Shown here piece after piece: positions 38,423 to 49,218 of a stretch of 64,000 nucleotides of DNA. The position numbers and the translations under genes were made by a program. How positions within the stretch are numbered: the stretch's first letter is position 1; each line of letters opens with the position of its first letter. This stretch comes from Peltaster fructicola (lineage: Eukaryota; Ascomycota; Dothideomycetes). The stretch is from contig CP051143.1 of assembly GCA_001592805.2 (NCBI GenBank), positions 2,170,001 through 2,234,000 of the forward strand, in the 5' to 3' direction. The notes under the pieces are model-generated. The model made no database searches. It had not been told where the DNA came from and worked only from the letters and a program-made list of their open reading frames with translations.

Positions 38423-40327
38423 CTAGTACTCCTTCAGCATCTTGCCGAGACCACCAGTTTGATCTTCAGCCTTTCGTTTGCCTAGACTGGAGTCTGGCGT
38501 CCGGCTAGTATCCCTCTGTCCACTCAACGCAGCCAATGCCTCCGCGAGCGACTTCTGTGTAGATGCAGTTGGTGCTACTGACTGGGTCTGCATGCCCGGA
38601 TTGACCTCGGCCAAGCAAGTTGCGTGTACGATCTTCCCGTTGTTGGTGACAGCATTCAGGAAAACCCAGTCTTGTATCTGCTCCATGTACGAAGACTTCA
38701 TGGTCTCGAAGCAAATCGAGCATGTAGTCGAGGACACACCAGGCGGCGTCTTGATGTACGGCTGCTCTTCAACCTTCTGTATCTTGGCAGCGGTCACAGT
38801 CTCTGCAGTCACTGTGGATTGGTCGAACTCATCTAGTTTCATCCATTCATGCTCATTGATATACCAGTTTCGATAGTGTCCTCGAGCACTATCTGCGATA
38901 CGCTGGTTGACTCGGAAATGCCAGTCGAGGTGCAACTGCTTCTTCTTCGAGCCGTCGGCAGTGCTGGCAAATCGTCGACCACACTGTGGACATTGTTGGG
39001 GCTGATCTTGAAGAAGCTGCTGTACGAGCTCAGGTCTGAATGTCTCCAGGGAGGCCTTGTTTGTGAGGTCAATCTTCGGCTGGGGTGCTGCTCTGCTCAA
39101 AGAGCCAAGCAATGCAGCAAGATTTGCCTGTACGGGATTGACAGGCGGAGCTGGTGCAGCAGTCTTCATGAGCCCAGCTTTTGTCAAAGCCGCAAGGAGG
39201 TCCGATCCATTCGAAGGCACTGTCGATGCTTGTGCTTGGATGGCATTGACCTGTGCATGTGGAGCATTTTGCAAGGATGGCACTGCAGCTCGTACCTGTG
39301 GAGTGCTTGGCTTTGGTATATTGTTCAGCAAAGCAGCGAGTCCATTCAGCTGAGTTTGTGGTATTGCCATAGGTGGTTGTGCGACAGGTAGTGGTGGCTG
39401 CCACTGCGGTGTAGAGACGACAGGTGGTGTAGGCTGCGGTCTCGGAAGCATAGCAACACTCATGGCATGTACCTGTCCAGCTATGACACCAAACTCAGCA
39501 GCACCCAGTTGCCTTGTATGCAGTATCGTGTTCAGATCATGCAAGGCTTTCAGCTTGGTTTGTGTTACAGCATTATACATGTCTCGGCTCAGATCTTGTT
39601 CAACGGTACGAATGAGCGACATCAGATCACGTTTCAGACTTTCAAGGTCGCCATGTGCTGGCGCCTGATATTGTGGTTGCTGGACAGGCACAGATTGGAA
39701 GCCTGGCTGGAAGTACTGCTCCGGTGGTTGTGCGTAGCCATTGTATCCAGGCGGCGGTGCGTACCCCTGGTGTTGTGGTGGTGTCTGCATGTAAGGATAT
39801 CCTTGATGCATTGGTCGTTGATGTTGCAGTGCTGCTGTGCGAGCTTTGTTGAGAGCGTTCTCGATAGGACGTACAAGCTCAGGCGTGAATACAGGTCGAG
39901 GATCGCCTGAGCCAAGGACCGGCTCTTTCCATGTCTTCAACATAGCTTCCATAGCCTTCCTAGTCTGTCCATCAACAAGACTATATGCTTCCATGAATGT
40001 GCCGAAGAGGTTTCGACCTAGGTAAACTGTGTAGGGTGTGCCGACATTCTTGACAATTGAGTCAAGCACATAAAGTGCAGGCAATTTTCGCTGTGGCTGT
40101 ATCTGTGAATATGTCAGTATGCACCTTTACAACAACGAAGCACCACCTACAGTCTTGATGTGTTTCACTAACGCTTCTGACAGCTCCTGCGCACAGAACG
40201 TAGCCTCCTTCGCAACCAGTGTGAGGTTCTGAATGGCGAAGCGATCGTTACCGACGAGATCGGATCGCAGACTATCAGTGAAGTCCATGACAATCTCAGC
40301 AGACGATGGTTCTGATGGAGAGCTCAT
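38423..40327 (-). CDS. PCF11: Pcf11, cleavage/polyadenylation factor IA subunit, 618 aa
   Basis: Minus strand, exons 40327-40151 and 40102-38423, with a 48-nt intron (GTAGGT, CTGAC, ACAG). An RNA polymerase II CTD-interacting domain fills residues 1-140 (ALVKHIKT joined to IQPQRKLPALYVLDSIVKNV, then FMEAYSLVDGQTRKAMEAML). A Pro/Gln-rich middle follows. The C-terminal third has two zinc fingers flanking the Clp1-binding region: CPQCGRRFA...HLDWHFRVN, and CSICFE...HATCL. RGHYRNWYINEHEW between them is typical of Pcf11. The protein couples polymerase II to 3'-end processing and termination in the nucleus. Start is the first ATG in frame. Intact. Confidence 0.94.
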
Positions 40328-41002
40328 GATGGGCGAGAGGTTCGAGTACGTCAGCACTCGCGCGACAGAACTTTTCGCTATATAGTCTTGCAGAAGTACA
40401 AAAGCAAGCAGTTGGAGGTAGGAATAAGTATTTTGATGAGATCACTTCGACCGCAAGTAGCGCCTGAGCGCGCAGTCCAACAATGTGAGATTGAGCAGTG
40501 ATGACAAGTGAATGTGATATTTTCCAGCCTCACGATGGCCGCTTCAACGGCTCAGTCTCCTCCAAGTGCTGCTAATGCCTCAATCAACGGTATGATCCTT
40601 GCTCTTGCGCCGGATACGCCACTCCTTCGTAACGATGAGTCGGTGGAGGTGATGTGCTCGTTGGAGAAGTGGTGATGGTTGGTAGGCAATCTTGTGAGAG
40701 TCCTGGCGTGCGCAACTGTAGAGGCACGACTAATGCTACGCGCAATGCCTTAGCGGTGTTGCAGAAGCACAAGAGTGGCATGCACTGAAGCTGACAAGGC
40801 CGAATTCTGGCAGCTGTCGTTGTGAGGTCATGTACATGTATGAAGTCTTGATGGGTGTGTCCATCTCAAGTGGCATTGCCTGTGGTCAGAGGTGCGCTAG
40901 TACTGTTCCAGTCGCTTACATCATCGCATATAATAGAGGCGTCTTCATGCTTTATCGACACCAAGACAACCACCTAGCAAACATACCATTCAGACGACGA
41001 AA
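40328..41002. other. Intergenic region PCF11 / I9 inhibitor
   Basis: Divergent promoter region. It contains an ATG at 40535 with a short open stretch and a possible GTATGA donor, but no gene model could be completed convincingly. Its right end holds a TATA box (listed separately). Confidence 0.4.
40928..40934 (+). promoter_or_regulatory. TATA box of the I9 inhibitor gene
   Basis: TATAATA 75 bp upstream of the ATG, followed by a C/A-rich leader with few G residues, typical of strongly expressed fungal genes. Confidence 0.5.
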
Positions 41003-41400
41003 ATGAAGCTCTCAGCCATCTCACTGCTCGCTGTGGCTGCGCCATTAGCTGCTAATGCTCTGACGACCGAGCAAAAGCCGGTGATCGTGTCATACAATAG
41101 CCCGGTTGCCCCAGGCGTTCTTGAGGAGGCCAAGGCCGCTATTATCAAGGCAGTGAGTATAAAACCGATATGCAACGAACGGCATACTGACATACAAGGG
41201 TGGCGTCATCACACACGAGGTAGGTGATGAAGTACGCAGCTTGTGCGCTGAAGCTAACAGATCTTGCAACACAGTTCGCACTCATCCAGGGCTTTGCTGC
41301 CAAGGCATCTGAAGACATCCTTAGCCAGATTCAGGCCATGGAAGCACATAGCGGTATCTTGATAGAGGAAGACACAGTCGTCGGAATCAATGGATCTTAA
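41003..41400 (+). CDS. Secreted I9-type protease inhibitor (PBI2-like), 98 aa
   Basis: Three exons: 41003-41152, 41199-41219 (21-nt microexon) and 41275-41400. Introns are 46 nt (GTGAGT, CTGAC, CAAG) and 55 nt (GTAGGT, GCTAAC, ACAG). The first 19 residues (MKLSAISLLAVAAPLAANA) form a signal peptide. The mature 79 residues carry the inhibitor I9 / subtilisin-propeptide pattern: KPVIVSYNS, a helix, GGVITHEF (encoded by the microexon plus one codon), FALIQGFAAKA and IEEDTVVGI. Yeast Pbi2 inhibits vacuolar proteinase B and is cytosolic; the signal peptide here implies secretion or vacuolar routing. The protein is a stand-alone inhibitor with no protease domain attached. Confidence 0.88.
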
Positions 41401-41446
41401 GTGGTGTTCCTTGCACATTCAAATACTGAGAACGACATTGTACGAG

Positions 41447-42859
41447 TTATGCTTCGTCCCTGAACAGCCACTGTCCACCTTCTCGCATCGCTTCATGATG
41501 TCTCTCAGCAATCCTGCGCTTCTCTTGCTCAGCTGCCTCGTCCTTATATGCCTGCAGCTCTTGCGTTGATGGCATGTCAGTCCGCCAGAGACCAGGCGGT
41601 GTCGGAGGTCTGATAGTGTGTTTGGAATGCACTCCTGACTGTCGAGCGAAGCTCAGAGCGTGAGCTTGGTTCACAAAGTCTTTGCGCCTCTCAACAGGAT
41701 ATGCCTCGTATATCTCTTTCCAGTTGGCGCCAAAGTAGTCCTCGAGGACTTCGGCATTGGTCTTGCCTGTGACTTGAGCTCCACCAATCTCGATTGCCCT
41801 GCGCCACTTGTCACCGCAGCATGCAGCTCGAGTACATGTCGGTAAGCATGTTCGAGTCGTGTCAGGGTTGAGGGGCTTGTAGAATGTCATAGCAGGGCCA
41901 GTGTAGTACGGGTTGGGACAAAAGTCTCGAAGCTCCAGCTCCTCAAGAGGTTTGGATCTGAGAGCTGTATATTCGAGAGGCGGCTTCTTCCCATTATCAG
42001 GCAGTGTTTTGCTCTTTGCACTTCGAACATTGTTACTGATGTCTCCTAGTGGTCTCCGTGCGCCTGGCAAGGCCTTCTTCTTCACGACCTTCCCAGTCCG
42101 AGGTCTAGGCGTTGTAGTAGCAACATTAGCTAGTTCTGCTTCCTTGAAGCCATCGAGGTCTGACATCTCAGGCTCTATACGTCTCGTCTGAGGTATATCT
42201 GGTTCATCTGAAGCAACGACAAAGGGTCTCAGAGACGTGGATCCTTCTTGTTTGATGCGTGGCGATCGATTTGTGTCGAGTCGTCTCCGCTTCAGTCGCC
42301 GCTCAGAAACCAGCACCGGCTCGTCGTCGTCGTCATCATATCGGGACAACTCTGGTTCAAGTTCTGGCTCGCAGATTGTCGTTTGACTTGAGGTAGTCTG
42401 TGGTATGGCGGTCTTCTTCGAGCCTTCATGCGGAGCACTTGGTGACATGGATGGCGATACCTTAGCTAAGTCGAAGGCCGCCAGCTCAGGCTCTCCATCT
42501 GTGGTATGCGCATCAGTCTTCGACTTGACCCTGGCTTTGAGATTTTGTGCGTAATCACGCCACTCGTAGACTCTCTTTTTGGCCGTTGCATACTTGTCAT
42601 TCAAGTTCCATAGTTGTCGTTCAGTCCGCCCATGCTCTGCTTGCAATGCGTCGTATATGCGTCTCAGGTATTGGTAGTCTTGTATCGGAACGTCGCGATG
42701 ATGCAATGCTACGTGCTGCGGTCGCTCTCGAGATGCTGCTATTTGAGCCTTCAGATCGTTGTTTTCAGCTTCGAGCTCCGCGATCCTGAGCGTGTGTTGT
42801 CCTAGTAGATGCAGGAGGCGATCCTCCGAGCGTGCTGTTGAAACAGGAGTCGATGCCAT
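41447..42859 (-). CDS. Sae2/CtIP/Ctp1 DNA end-resection factor, 470 aa
   Basis: Single exon. An N-terminal coiled coil (RLLHLLGQHTLRIAELEAEN) is the expected tetramerisation region. A long acidic, basic and Ser-rich middle includes DDDDDEPVLVSERRLKRRR. The conserved Sae2 C-terminal domain starts near LRDFCPNPYY and contains CLPTCTRAACCG, followed by YFGANWKEIYEAYPVERRKDF and the C-terminal SKHTIRPPTPPGLWR block that corresponds to the family's RHR...P..P..FW motif. The protein activates Mre11-complex nuclease at double-strand breaks and hairpins in the nucleus. It is divergent from the F-box gene (288 bp). No frame break. Confidence 0.9.
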   Translation of the reverse strand: MASTPVSTARSEDRLLHLLGQHTLRIAELEAENNDLKAQIAASRERPQHVALHHRDVPIQDYQYLRRIYDALQAEHGRTERQLWNLNDKYATAKKRVYEWRDYAQNLKARVKSKTDAHTTDGEPELAAFDLAKVSPSMSPSAPHEGSKKTAIPQTTSSQTTICEPELEPELSRYDDDDDEPVLVSERRLKRRRLDTNRSPRIKQEGSTSLRPFVVASDEPDIPQTRRIEPEMSDLDGFKEAELANVATTTPRPRTGKVVKKKALPGARRPLGDISNNVRSAKSKTLPDNGKKPPLEYTALRSKPLEELELRDFCPNPYYTGPAMTFYKPLNPDTTRTCLPTCTRAACCGDKWRRAIEIGGAQVTGKTNAEVLEDYFGANWKEIYEAYPVERRKDFVNQAHALSFARQSGVHSKHTIRPPTPPGLWRTDMPSTQELQAYKDEAAEQEKRRIAERHHEAMREGGQWLFRDEA

Positions 42860-43147
42860 GGATGCGCTGCTGTCAAGTCACTCGTGTTCCATCAGGAAGA
42901 CTGCTTGTAGCCCCTCATGGGCCACTGCATTTATGATCGCAAGGTAGTGTAAATACTGAGGTTCGCGGCCACGCGACGCGCTCAAAGCCAGTGGCGGATG
43001 ACGGAAAGTGGAAAGTCGTCCCGAGCTTGATCTGAGCGAGTCTAGGACAGACCGCATGTCATGGACTTATCGACCTACAGACACTGCTGAGCCTGCTCCA
43101 GGTGGCGATAGCACTCTGCTTGCTGTCAATAGCCTTCTGAAGCGAAC

Positions 43148-44744
43148 ATGAAGCGGCGAGCCGACGATGAGGTCGGCGAGCAGGTCGAAAAGCGACAGCG
43201 ACTGAGTCGTCCGGATCGTTTGTCAAGCCTGAGCGATGAGCTCGTTCTGCGCATCCTCACAGCTTTGGATCCATCGCAGGTCTGTGTGTGTCAAAGGTGT
43301 GTCCATCAACGGCTGCCGTAGACGCACCAGCTGACTGTCTCAGGCTTTCTCACAGATTCAGCAGACTAGCATCCGACTCATCCATATGGCGAACGCACTA
43401 TTTCGAACGATTTGTGCAGCCCAGATCTTCTCGATTACCAGGACTGAAGACAGCGAGAGGCACTCACTTCGCCACAACTCCGTCGAAGTGGCTGGACGAA
43501 CAGCACCTGCTTGAAAGAGATGCGAAGACTGATTGGAAGAAGCAGTACAAGCTGAGACATAACTGGAGTCGTGGGACCTGCGGTGTCGACGAGATAACTG
43601 TCGCGGAACGGCCGCATGTTCCTCAATCGTCGTACAGATGCACAAGGGAGTCATCTTTACTGCTGACCTGCAGAATGGCCTACGAGCATGGCCCGCTAGG
43701 GGTCAAAGGAGACTGCTGGCGCAAGTGGCTCTCAACATGGTCTCACCGCCAACAACAATGACTGTTGGAGATGACCAGAGCGACAATCTGGTTGTTGCTG
43801 TAGGCTTCGAAGACGGCACCTATCATGTATATCGACTTGCCAAGGATTTTAGTGTCCTCCATCGACAAGCGAGCTCAGATGGTGGCGTCCTTACCTCTTT
43901 AGCGATGTCCTGGCCATATCTTCTCACAATGTCAGCAACGCAGCGGCTCACCTTGTATGGGCTGACAGATCATGAACCCAAGCAGGTGCATTCACTGAAG
44001 GCACATAACGTTTGGACTCCTTTGTCGGTGTCTCTGAGACATACTGACGGCCTGGTGATCTCGATCGCATACGCATTGCCAACATACCTTTCGGGGTGGA
44101 CAGTTGGAGTACAAGAGATCCGCCTGTCGATCGAAGGCGAATATTTGTCTTCCCGTACAGCATCTGCTATTGATCAGCATTATCGGCCACTCGCGCTCAC
44201 GGCTCCTCCTATGCTATCCCACCTACGTACTGGTCGTCCAGGACTTCACGATGCTGCTGAGCTCCGTCACATCCATTCCAAGCCCAACTCACTCTCATAC
44301 ACGCACCCATATCTCCTGGTCTCGCATCCCGATAACACACTTACGCTCTATCTTGTCTTCTCCTCTGTGGAAGAACTGACCATCAGCCCAGGGAGCAGGC
44401 TGTGGGGACACACGTCTTCTGTGTCTGGCGCTCACGTTGGTGGCCGTGGCAAGGCTGTCTCAATCAGCCGACGCGGTGATGAGCTGCGAATATGGGAGCT
44501 CGAAGGTGGGTTTTCCTCGGACACTGCTCGTAAAAGGCTTGCTTCGCGAGAGCTAAGTGTTCGTGTCAAGCCTGCTCTCTCGTCAGCCCAGAGTGGTCTT
44601 GACGTGGAACAAGTTGATGCTGTGGACGAACAAGATGAGTTGACCATCACACGCGGATGGATTGGTTTCGATGCTGAGAACGTCGCTGTCCTACGTGAGG
44701 AAAGCAGTGGTAAGCAAGCTCTGGTGGTATATGATTTCACTTGA
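43148..44744 (+). CDS. F-box protein with C-terminal propeller-like region; one-base frame break
   Basis: Exons 43148-43296 and 43344-44744, with a 47-nt intron (GTGTGT, CTGAC, CTCAG). The F-box is LSSLSDELVLRILTALDPSQ continuing across the splice site into CQRLSHRFSRLASDSSIWR, so the protein should be a substrate adaptor of an SCF ubiquitin ligase. After DWKKQYKLRHNWSRG and DEITVAERP, the coding text moves to another frame (VVQMHKGVIFTADLQNGLRAW onward). The gap of about 30 bases (43596-43625) is too short for an intron, so one base appears missing in the sequence given. The second frame is open to 44744 and holds WD-like strands (GRGKAVSISRRGDELRIWEL). Substrates are unknown. Confidence 0.8.
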
Positions 44745-45470
44745 GTTCGTTGCCAATTTTCGTTGTCCCTTGGTAGGCTTATGGTCGTGCTGGCTTGCCT
44801 AGCATTCACGCACTGTATGCCACTTGCTGTTGGTGTGGTCGCCGTGGCCTAAACTGCTGCTCAGTCGCGTGTAGAGTCTATCGCTCGCAGTGCAGTAAGT
44901 CAGGTGAAGGACGCTTGGAGGTCGCTGTAAGTGTCAGCTCTGCTCTGTGAGCCTGGAACAAATCGCTAACAGGTCTGAGCAGTGCAGTCTGCTGGGCTCA
45001 CAGCACTCACGCGTTCTGCAGGTGTTTTGCAGCTTGTGAGAATATATATCGAGGCGAAAGTACAACATACCAGTCCCGCTGCCGACATCGAACAGCACTG
45101 TGCTCACGCCTGCCAGCCAGCTATCGCAACCTCGTCACCCAAGAGAGGACCACAGAGGGATATGCGTCTGGATGAGCTGCACATCAACGACTGCTGGCTC
45201 CTGGCCAGTGTCACAGGTGAGCGCTGGGCTCGAACACGTCTTGGCATGCCCTCACCCATGAGGCACGCATACAGCCTCCGCGTACCTTCTCTCCAGAGCA
45301 CCGCAATGACGTTTCTCACAACAACAGTCACCGTGGACAACAGGTCTTGGCCGGTCCGTGCAGCCCACTGGCCTGTGATATATAAACAGCTCCCTTTCCT
45401 CTGCAACAACTCACCAAAAACACTATCAAACACTTCTTCCACTACAAACAAAACTTTTTACTACTACAAC
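44745..45470. other. Intergenic region with strong-looking promoter
   Basis: The frame of the knuckle gene is open upstream to about 44982, but that part lacks coding character. The TATA box and A/C-rich leader at the right end indicate transcription starts here. Confidence 0.45.
45379..45386 (+). promoter_or_regulatory. TATA box of CCHC-knuckle gene
   Basis: TATATAAA, 92 bp upstream of the ATG, followed by a CT-rich patch and an ACAAC-rich leader (45401-45470), the layout of a highly expressed fungal gene. Confidence 0.6.
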
Positions 45471-45761
45471 ATGGCTCCTTGCACAAAGTGTACGTCGTTT
45501 CAGCCACAAGCACTCCTCGTTACTGACCCTCAAGCAGGCAATTTTGATCACATCAACACACCTTGTCCTCCTAGGGGCCCTCGTGCCTCTAGAGACCTCT
45601 GCTGCCACGCATGTGGTGTAAAAGGGCACGTCCACCGCGACTGTCCTGTGCCAAAGGCACAAATATACTGCTGGAACTGCGGTCGCTGGCACCTCCGTTT
45701 CTTCTCGGCGGCTGTGTGTGTGTACAACCTGGGGCTCCTGGTCACTGGCACACGCAATTAA
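45471..45761 (+). CDS. Small CCHC zinc-knuckle protein, 96 aa
   Basis: Starts MAPCTKCTSFQPQ, preceded by CAAC ATG G context. A perfect zinc knuckle CHACGVKGHVHRDC (C-X2-C-X4-H-X4-C) lies at about residues 45-58, flanked by CTKC at the N terminus and YCWNCG just after, so two more partial zinc-ligand sets are present. The C-terminal 25 residues are hydrophobic and aromatic (LRFFSAAVCVYNLGLLV). No reverse transcriptase, integrase or protease lies nearby, so it does not look like part of a retroelement. Knuckles usually bind single-stranded nucleic acid. An intron near the 3' end is possible. Function unknown. Confidence 0.55.
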   Translation: MAPCTKCTSFQPQALLVTDPQAGNFDHINTPCPPRGPRASRDLCCHACGVKGHVHRDCPVPKAQIYCWNCGRWHLRFFSAAVCVYNLGLLVTGTRN

Positions 45762-46461
45762 ATAGTGTCAAGTGTATGAATGACGGTCGACTCCTACATG
45801 TATCATCCTTGTGACGTTGCCTCGTGACCTCGTTGTTATGAAGCTCAGCACGACAAGTAGGACCCCGAGCCCAGTGCGGTGCTCGGTTCTGTGATGTTCG
45901 CCATCGCCTTCGACCGCCCATGCACACGGGTTGCGAGGACCAGAACGTTGTTTGTACTGTACCACTGTTGAGAGGGGCTTGATGGTCGTCACGGTGAGAC
46001 AGGCAGTGCTGACATCTTCACAAGAGAGCCGTCTACGAGAGACAAACTCGAGCGACTCTCGATCAGTACGCGTCTTAGAGGCTTCTCAAGGTCACTGAAC
46101 GCGAGCAGCTTGTCTTGTAGAGACGTTCGACATATGACACTCACGAAAGACCTCGACTGCACTCATTGCGGTGTTGTATGCTACACTTCCTTCTTTGTCA
46201 GCAGCTGGCGAACGCCGAGACGCTCTTCGACTGCTGTTGTATCAGTATGAATGAATGCCATTAGGCGGCCACGGTCACAGAGCTCGAGCGCTCTTCGACT
46301 GCGAGAACGCTGGTGAGTCCTGATCTTCTGATTTGTTGGTTTGCTCTGACAGATCTGTAGCTGATTTACATAAGCTGGTGGCACGCCAGGCCTTGGTTGA
46401 GACATATCTCGAGGGACGACAAGCAGTCTCACGAACAGGCAAACACCTCATCCTTACACCA
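45762..46461. other. Intergenic region
   Basis: Between the convergent knuckle gene and the DUF1254 gene. No feature is recognised. Confidence 0.4.
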
Positions 46462-48050
46462 TCAAGCAGTGATCTGAGAAATATTCTGGACGCGAGGATA
46501 CACGTACGAGCCATTCGTCATCGCCGGTTCTGGGTAGTACCATCGGACTGTCGACAATCAGCAAGAGCAGTGTAGCAAGACAACAACCTACGGAGCATGA
46601 AGAATGACCTCTCAGCAGGGAGCCAATTGCTTGTCCAGTTAGCAGGAGGAGGGACGTCAACAGGCTGCAAGAGAATGTGAAATGGTCCGTCTTTGGTGGC
46701 ATCCGCAGCAGGACCGTAGACAGGCGTACCGTCTTCGTATACCAGGCTGTAAGTCCTATCGCCAACCTCAAAGCGATTCAGAGGGTTCTTGATGAGGTAC
46801 TGATCGGCGCCGTACACAGAAAGACTCCAAAATCCCGGCGCCTTGACCCTAGGCTTGCCGCTGAAGGTAAACAGCCAAGAGCCGTTGGCAGAAAGAGTGT
46901 AGAAGCTGCTAAAGACTGGTCCTTGAAAGCCTGGGTATAAAGTCTGCTTGACGGTCTGTTGCTGATAGCCACCCAGAGCGACATACGCAGCGGCACTGTA
47001 GTGACTGCCATAGAAGCCTTGATATGCGACAGTCTGCAGCTGGTAGCCATCGCCCTCGTCACGGACGTGCTGTGTTATGTCAGCTGTGATGGATGCATTG
47101 GCTATGTTGGCAGCTTGTGTCAAATTGACTGCTTGAGGATGGTAATGGCCGTTGTACAGACCTGCTCGAGCAAGAATGGTAGCCACTCGATAGGTGTCCG
47201 AGCGAACGATCGGCTGGCTGTATGGTACGAGCCTGGCTGCAAATTCGAACTGCCGGGCTGGGGAGCTGATTCCCAAGAAGGAGCCGTTCAGGGCTGTGCT
47301 GGTGAGGACAGGTGCGACGGAGACTTCAGCTCGACGGACTGTTGCTAGCGAGGTGGCATTCTGGATCTTGTGAACAGCAGTGAGGTCCGACGTCGTGTTT
47401 GAGATGAGTAGAAGTCTGATAAGCATCGTTGCATAGGATCCAGGTAAGTTGACGATGCCTTGGTACTCAGCATGCTGACCATGACTCCAGGACCGCCAGC
47501 GATGCTCTCCACCGAAGGCATGTTCGCTGCGATGAGTACCGTTCTCGTAGCCTGGAAGTGCGTGGACATCATCTGCACGACGGATGAGATACTTGCCAGG
47601 CTTGTTGCCGTTCACCACACCAATCTCAGCAACGACTTGGCCGAACGGATCGTATACAGGATAGTTCCAGTAGCGTTCAGCTTCGATCTCTGGGACGGTA
47701 AGAACGACGTCTTGAGAAGAGAGGTCCAGCACTACTCGCGAGTAGAGTGTGTCAACGTTCGGCTTGACGACGCCTGGATCGTCCGGAGTGGCTAGGTTAC
47801 GCTGATGGAAGATCTCGTTGACCTGATGGTTCTTGAGCACGCTGCCTGCGAAGTTCGCGAAGATCGTCAGAGGATAGGTGTACTAGGCGCTGTAAGCAAG
47901 GTATCGAGCAATATGAAGCTCTCGTACGATCAAGGCCCATGCGGTGGCATCAAGGGTATCTTCCGGATAATCATCAACGTTGATTGTCGTTTCGCTTGCT
48001 ACTTGCGCAATGCAGATAACCAGACAGGCTAAGAGAGCTGTCGCAGACAT
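46462..48050 (-). CDS. Secreted DUF1254/DUF1214 protein, 499 aa
   Basis: Minus strand, exons 48050-47928, 47882-46592 and 46547-46462. Introns are 45 nt (GTACGA...CTAG) and 44 nt (GTAGGT, CTGAT, ACAG). Exon 1 encodes a signal peptide (MSATALLACLVICIAQVAS). The first splice removes an in-frame stop and creates WALIYTYPLTIFANFAGSVL, the normal opening of DUF1254, followed by HQRNLATPDD and VVKPNVDTLYSR. DUF1214 ends the protein (FWSLSVYGADQYLI, then NWLPAERSFFMLLRWYYPEPAMTNGSY, the last part only after the second splice). Several N-glycosylation sequons occur in the middle. The families are common in bacteria and patchy in fungi; no reaction is firmly known to me. Confidence 0.9.
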
Positions 48051-48708
48051 GAGGCCAGGCATCTCGACTTACCGGGCAAACAGCGAAGTGAGCTGAAGAA
48101 GCTTCTCTATCTTACTCTGAAGCCATGCTGAGAATCTAGATACTGGACGTCATGGTGGAGCATGGTTGGATTCGAGAGCGATGGCGCAATCGCTCTGAGC
48201 ATGAGAAGAGCGAACGAGTGTGGTAACTGGACATCAGCTTTGTTCGCAGCATCAATATTCACCCAGACAAGGATGTTGTCCGATGTCATCTCAGGGTGCG
48301 TTCGGTCCAGCGTCCTGAGCATTCCGTTCGCGCGAATTAGTGCTAACAGAGCGAGACGACTTCCTGACTGATCTTTCAGGCAGCGTTCCACGCCGTTCGT
48401 GCGCTGTGCAGCAACGGAATGGAGGCTCATCATGCTGAAGCGAACGCAAGCTCAATCTCGCTGTCAGAGAAGGGTCAACAATCGACTGGTATACAGGATG
48501 TCATGCGCTGAGGCGCAGGGATGAATGATGAAGAGGAAATTGCAGAATTTGGTTTGGCTTCCGGTGGGTCTAATATCGACCTGCTACCGGATCTCATTTA
48601 CCATTTCGGGTCTATGTACAATAAGGTTCTGACCCAGACCATTACATGAGATCGTCTGTCATAAGTTCCAACTGATCGATCATCAAAGCCGTTATGCCAT
48701 GCACTACT
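48051..48708. other. Intergenic region DUF1254 gene / HsbA
   Basis: Promoter of the DUF1254 gene and 3' flank of HsbA. No other feature is seen. Confidence 0.4.
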
Positions 48709-49218
48709 CTATGAGTAGGTATCGATTGCCTTCTGGAAGCCGGCGTCAAGAGGAGCAACAAGGTTCTGTGCAATGCTCTTGTATGCAGTTGGAACCTTGG
48801 CGATGATGGCGGAGGAGTAGGCGTCAGCCTTCGACTTGGAGTCTTGAAGAACGAGCTTGATGATACCAGTAAGGAAAAGCTTCTCGAAGTCTGCCTTCTT
48901 GTTGATGAGGTTGGTGAGGGTGATGTTTGCGTCAGCGCTCAGCTGGCTGACAGGCCCGACGAGCGCAAAGGTCTCGGTGTCTGTGAGGTTGGCTGACTTC
49001 TTGGCAGTAGTGGTGCCCTGGTCGAGGTCGTTGTTCAAGGTGTTGGTGGCTCCGAGGATTGGGAAAGTGTCGAAGAGGTTGCCGTTGAACTTCACGACGG
49101 TTGCGTTGAGTGCAGCAATGTCCTTGTCAATGGTGTTGAGGGACTTGATGATTGCTGCACCATCAGCGATGACAGTGGTGGCCAAGAAGGCCACAGCTGC
49201 GATGGACTTGAACAACAT
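48709..49218 (-). CDS. hsbA: Hydrophobic surface-binding protein A (HsbA), 169 aa
   Basis: Single exon with ATG at 49218. Signal peptide MLFKSIAAVAFLATTVIA precedes an all-helical, Ala/Asn/Thr/Lys-rich mature protein of about 150 residues without cysteine. The pattern of two long amphipathic helices (INTIDKDI-type start, here LNTIDKDIAALNATVVKFNG, and LTNLINKKADFEKLFLTG) fits the HsbA family. In Aspergillus oryzae HsbA coats hydrophobic surfaces and recruits hydrolases; relatives occur as cell-wall antigens. TATAAAG 91 bp upstream supports the start. Extracellular role inferred. Confidence 0.88.
   Translation of the reverse strand: MLFKSIAAVAFLATTVIADGAAIIKSLNTIDKDIAALNATVVKFNGNLFDTFPILGATNTLNNDLDQGTTTAKKSANLTDTETFALVGPVSQLSADANITLTNLINKKADFEKLFLTGIIKLVLQDSKSKADAYSSAIIAKVPTAYKSIAQNLVAPLDAGFQKAIDTYS

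Noticed and set aside
40535-40790. Small gene starting MAASTAQSPPSAANASIN with a GTATGA donor
   Set aside because: Several acceptors give different short products and none is recognisable, so no model could be supported.
45471-45761. CCHC knuckle as a retroelement capsid remnant
   Set aside because: No other element genes or terminal repeats are visible, and the promoter layout is that of a single host gene.
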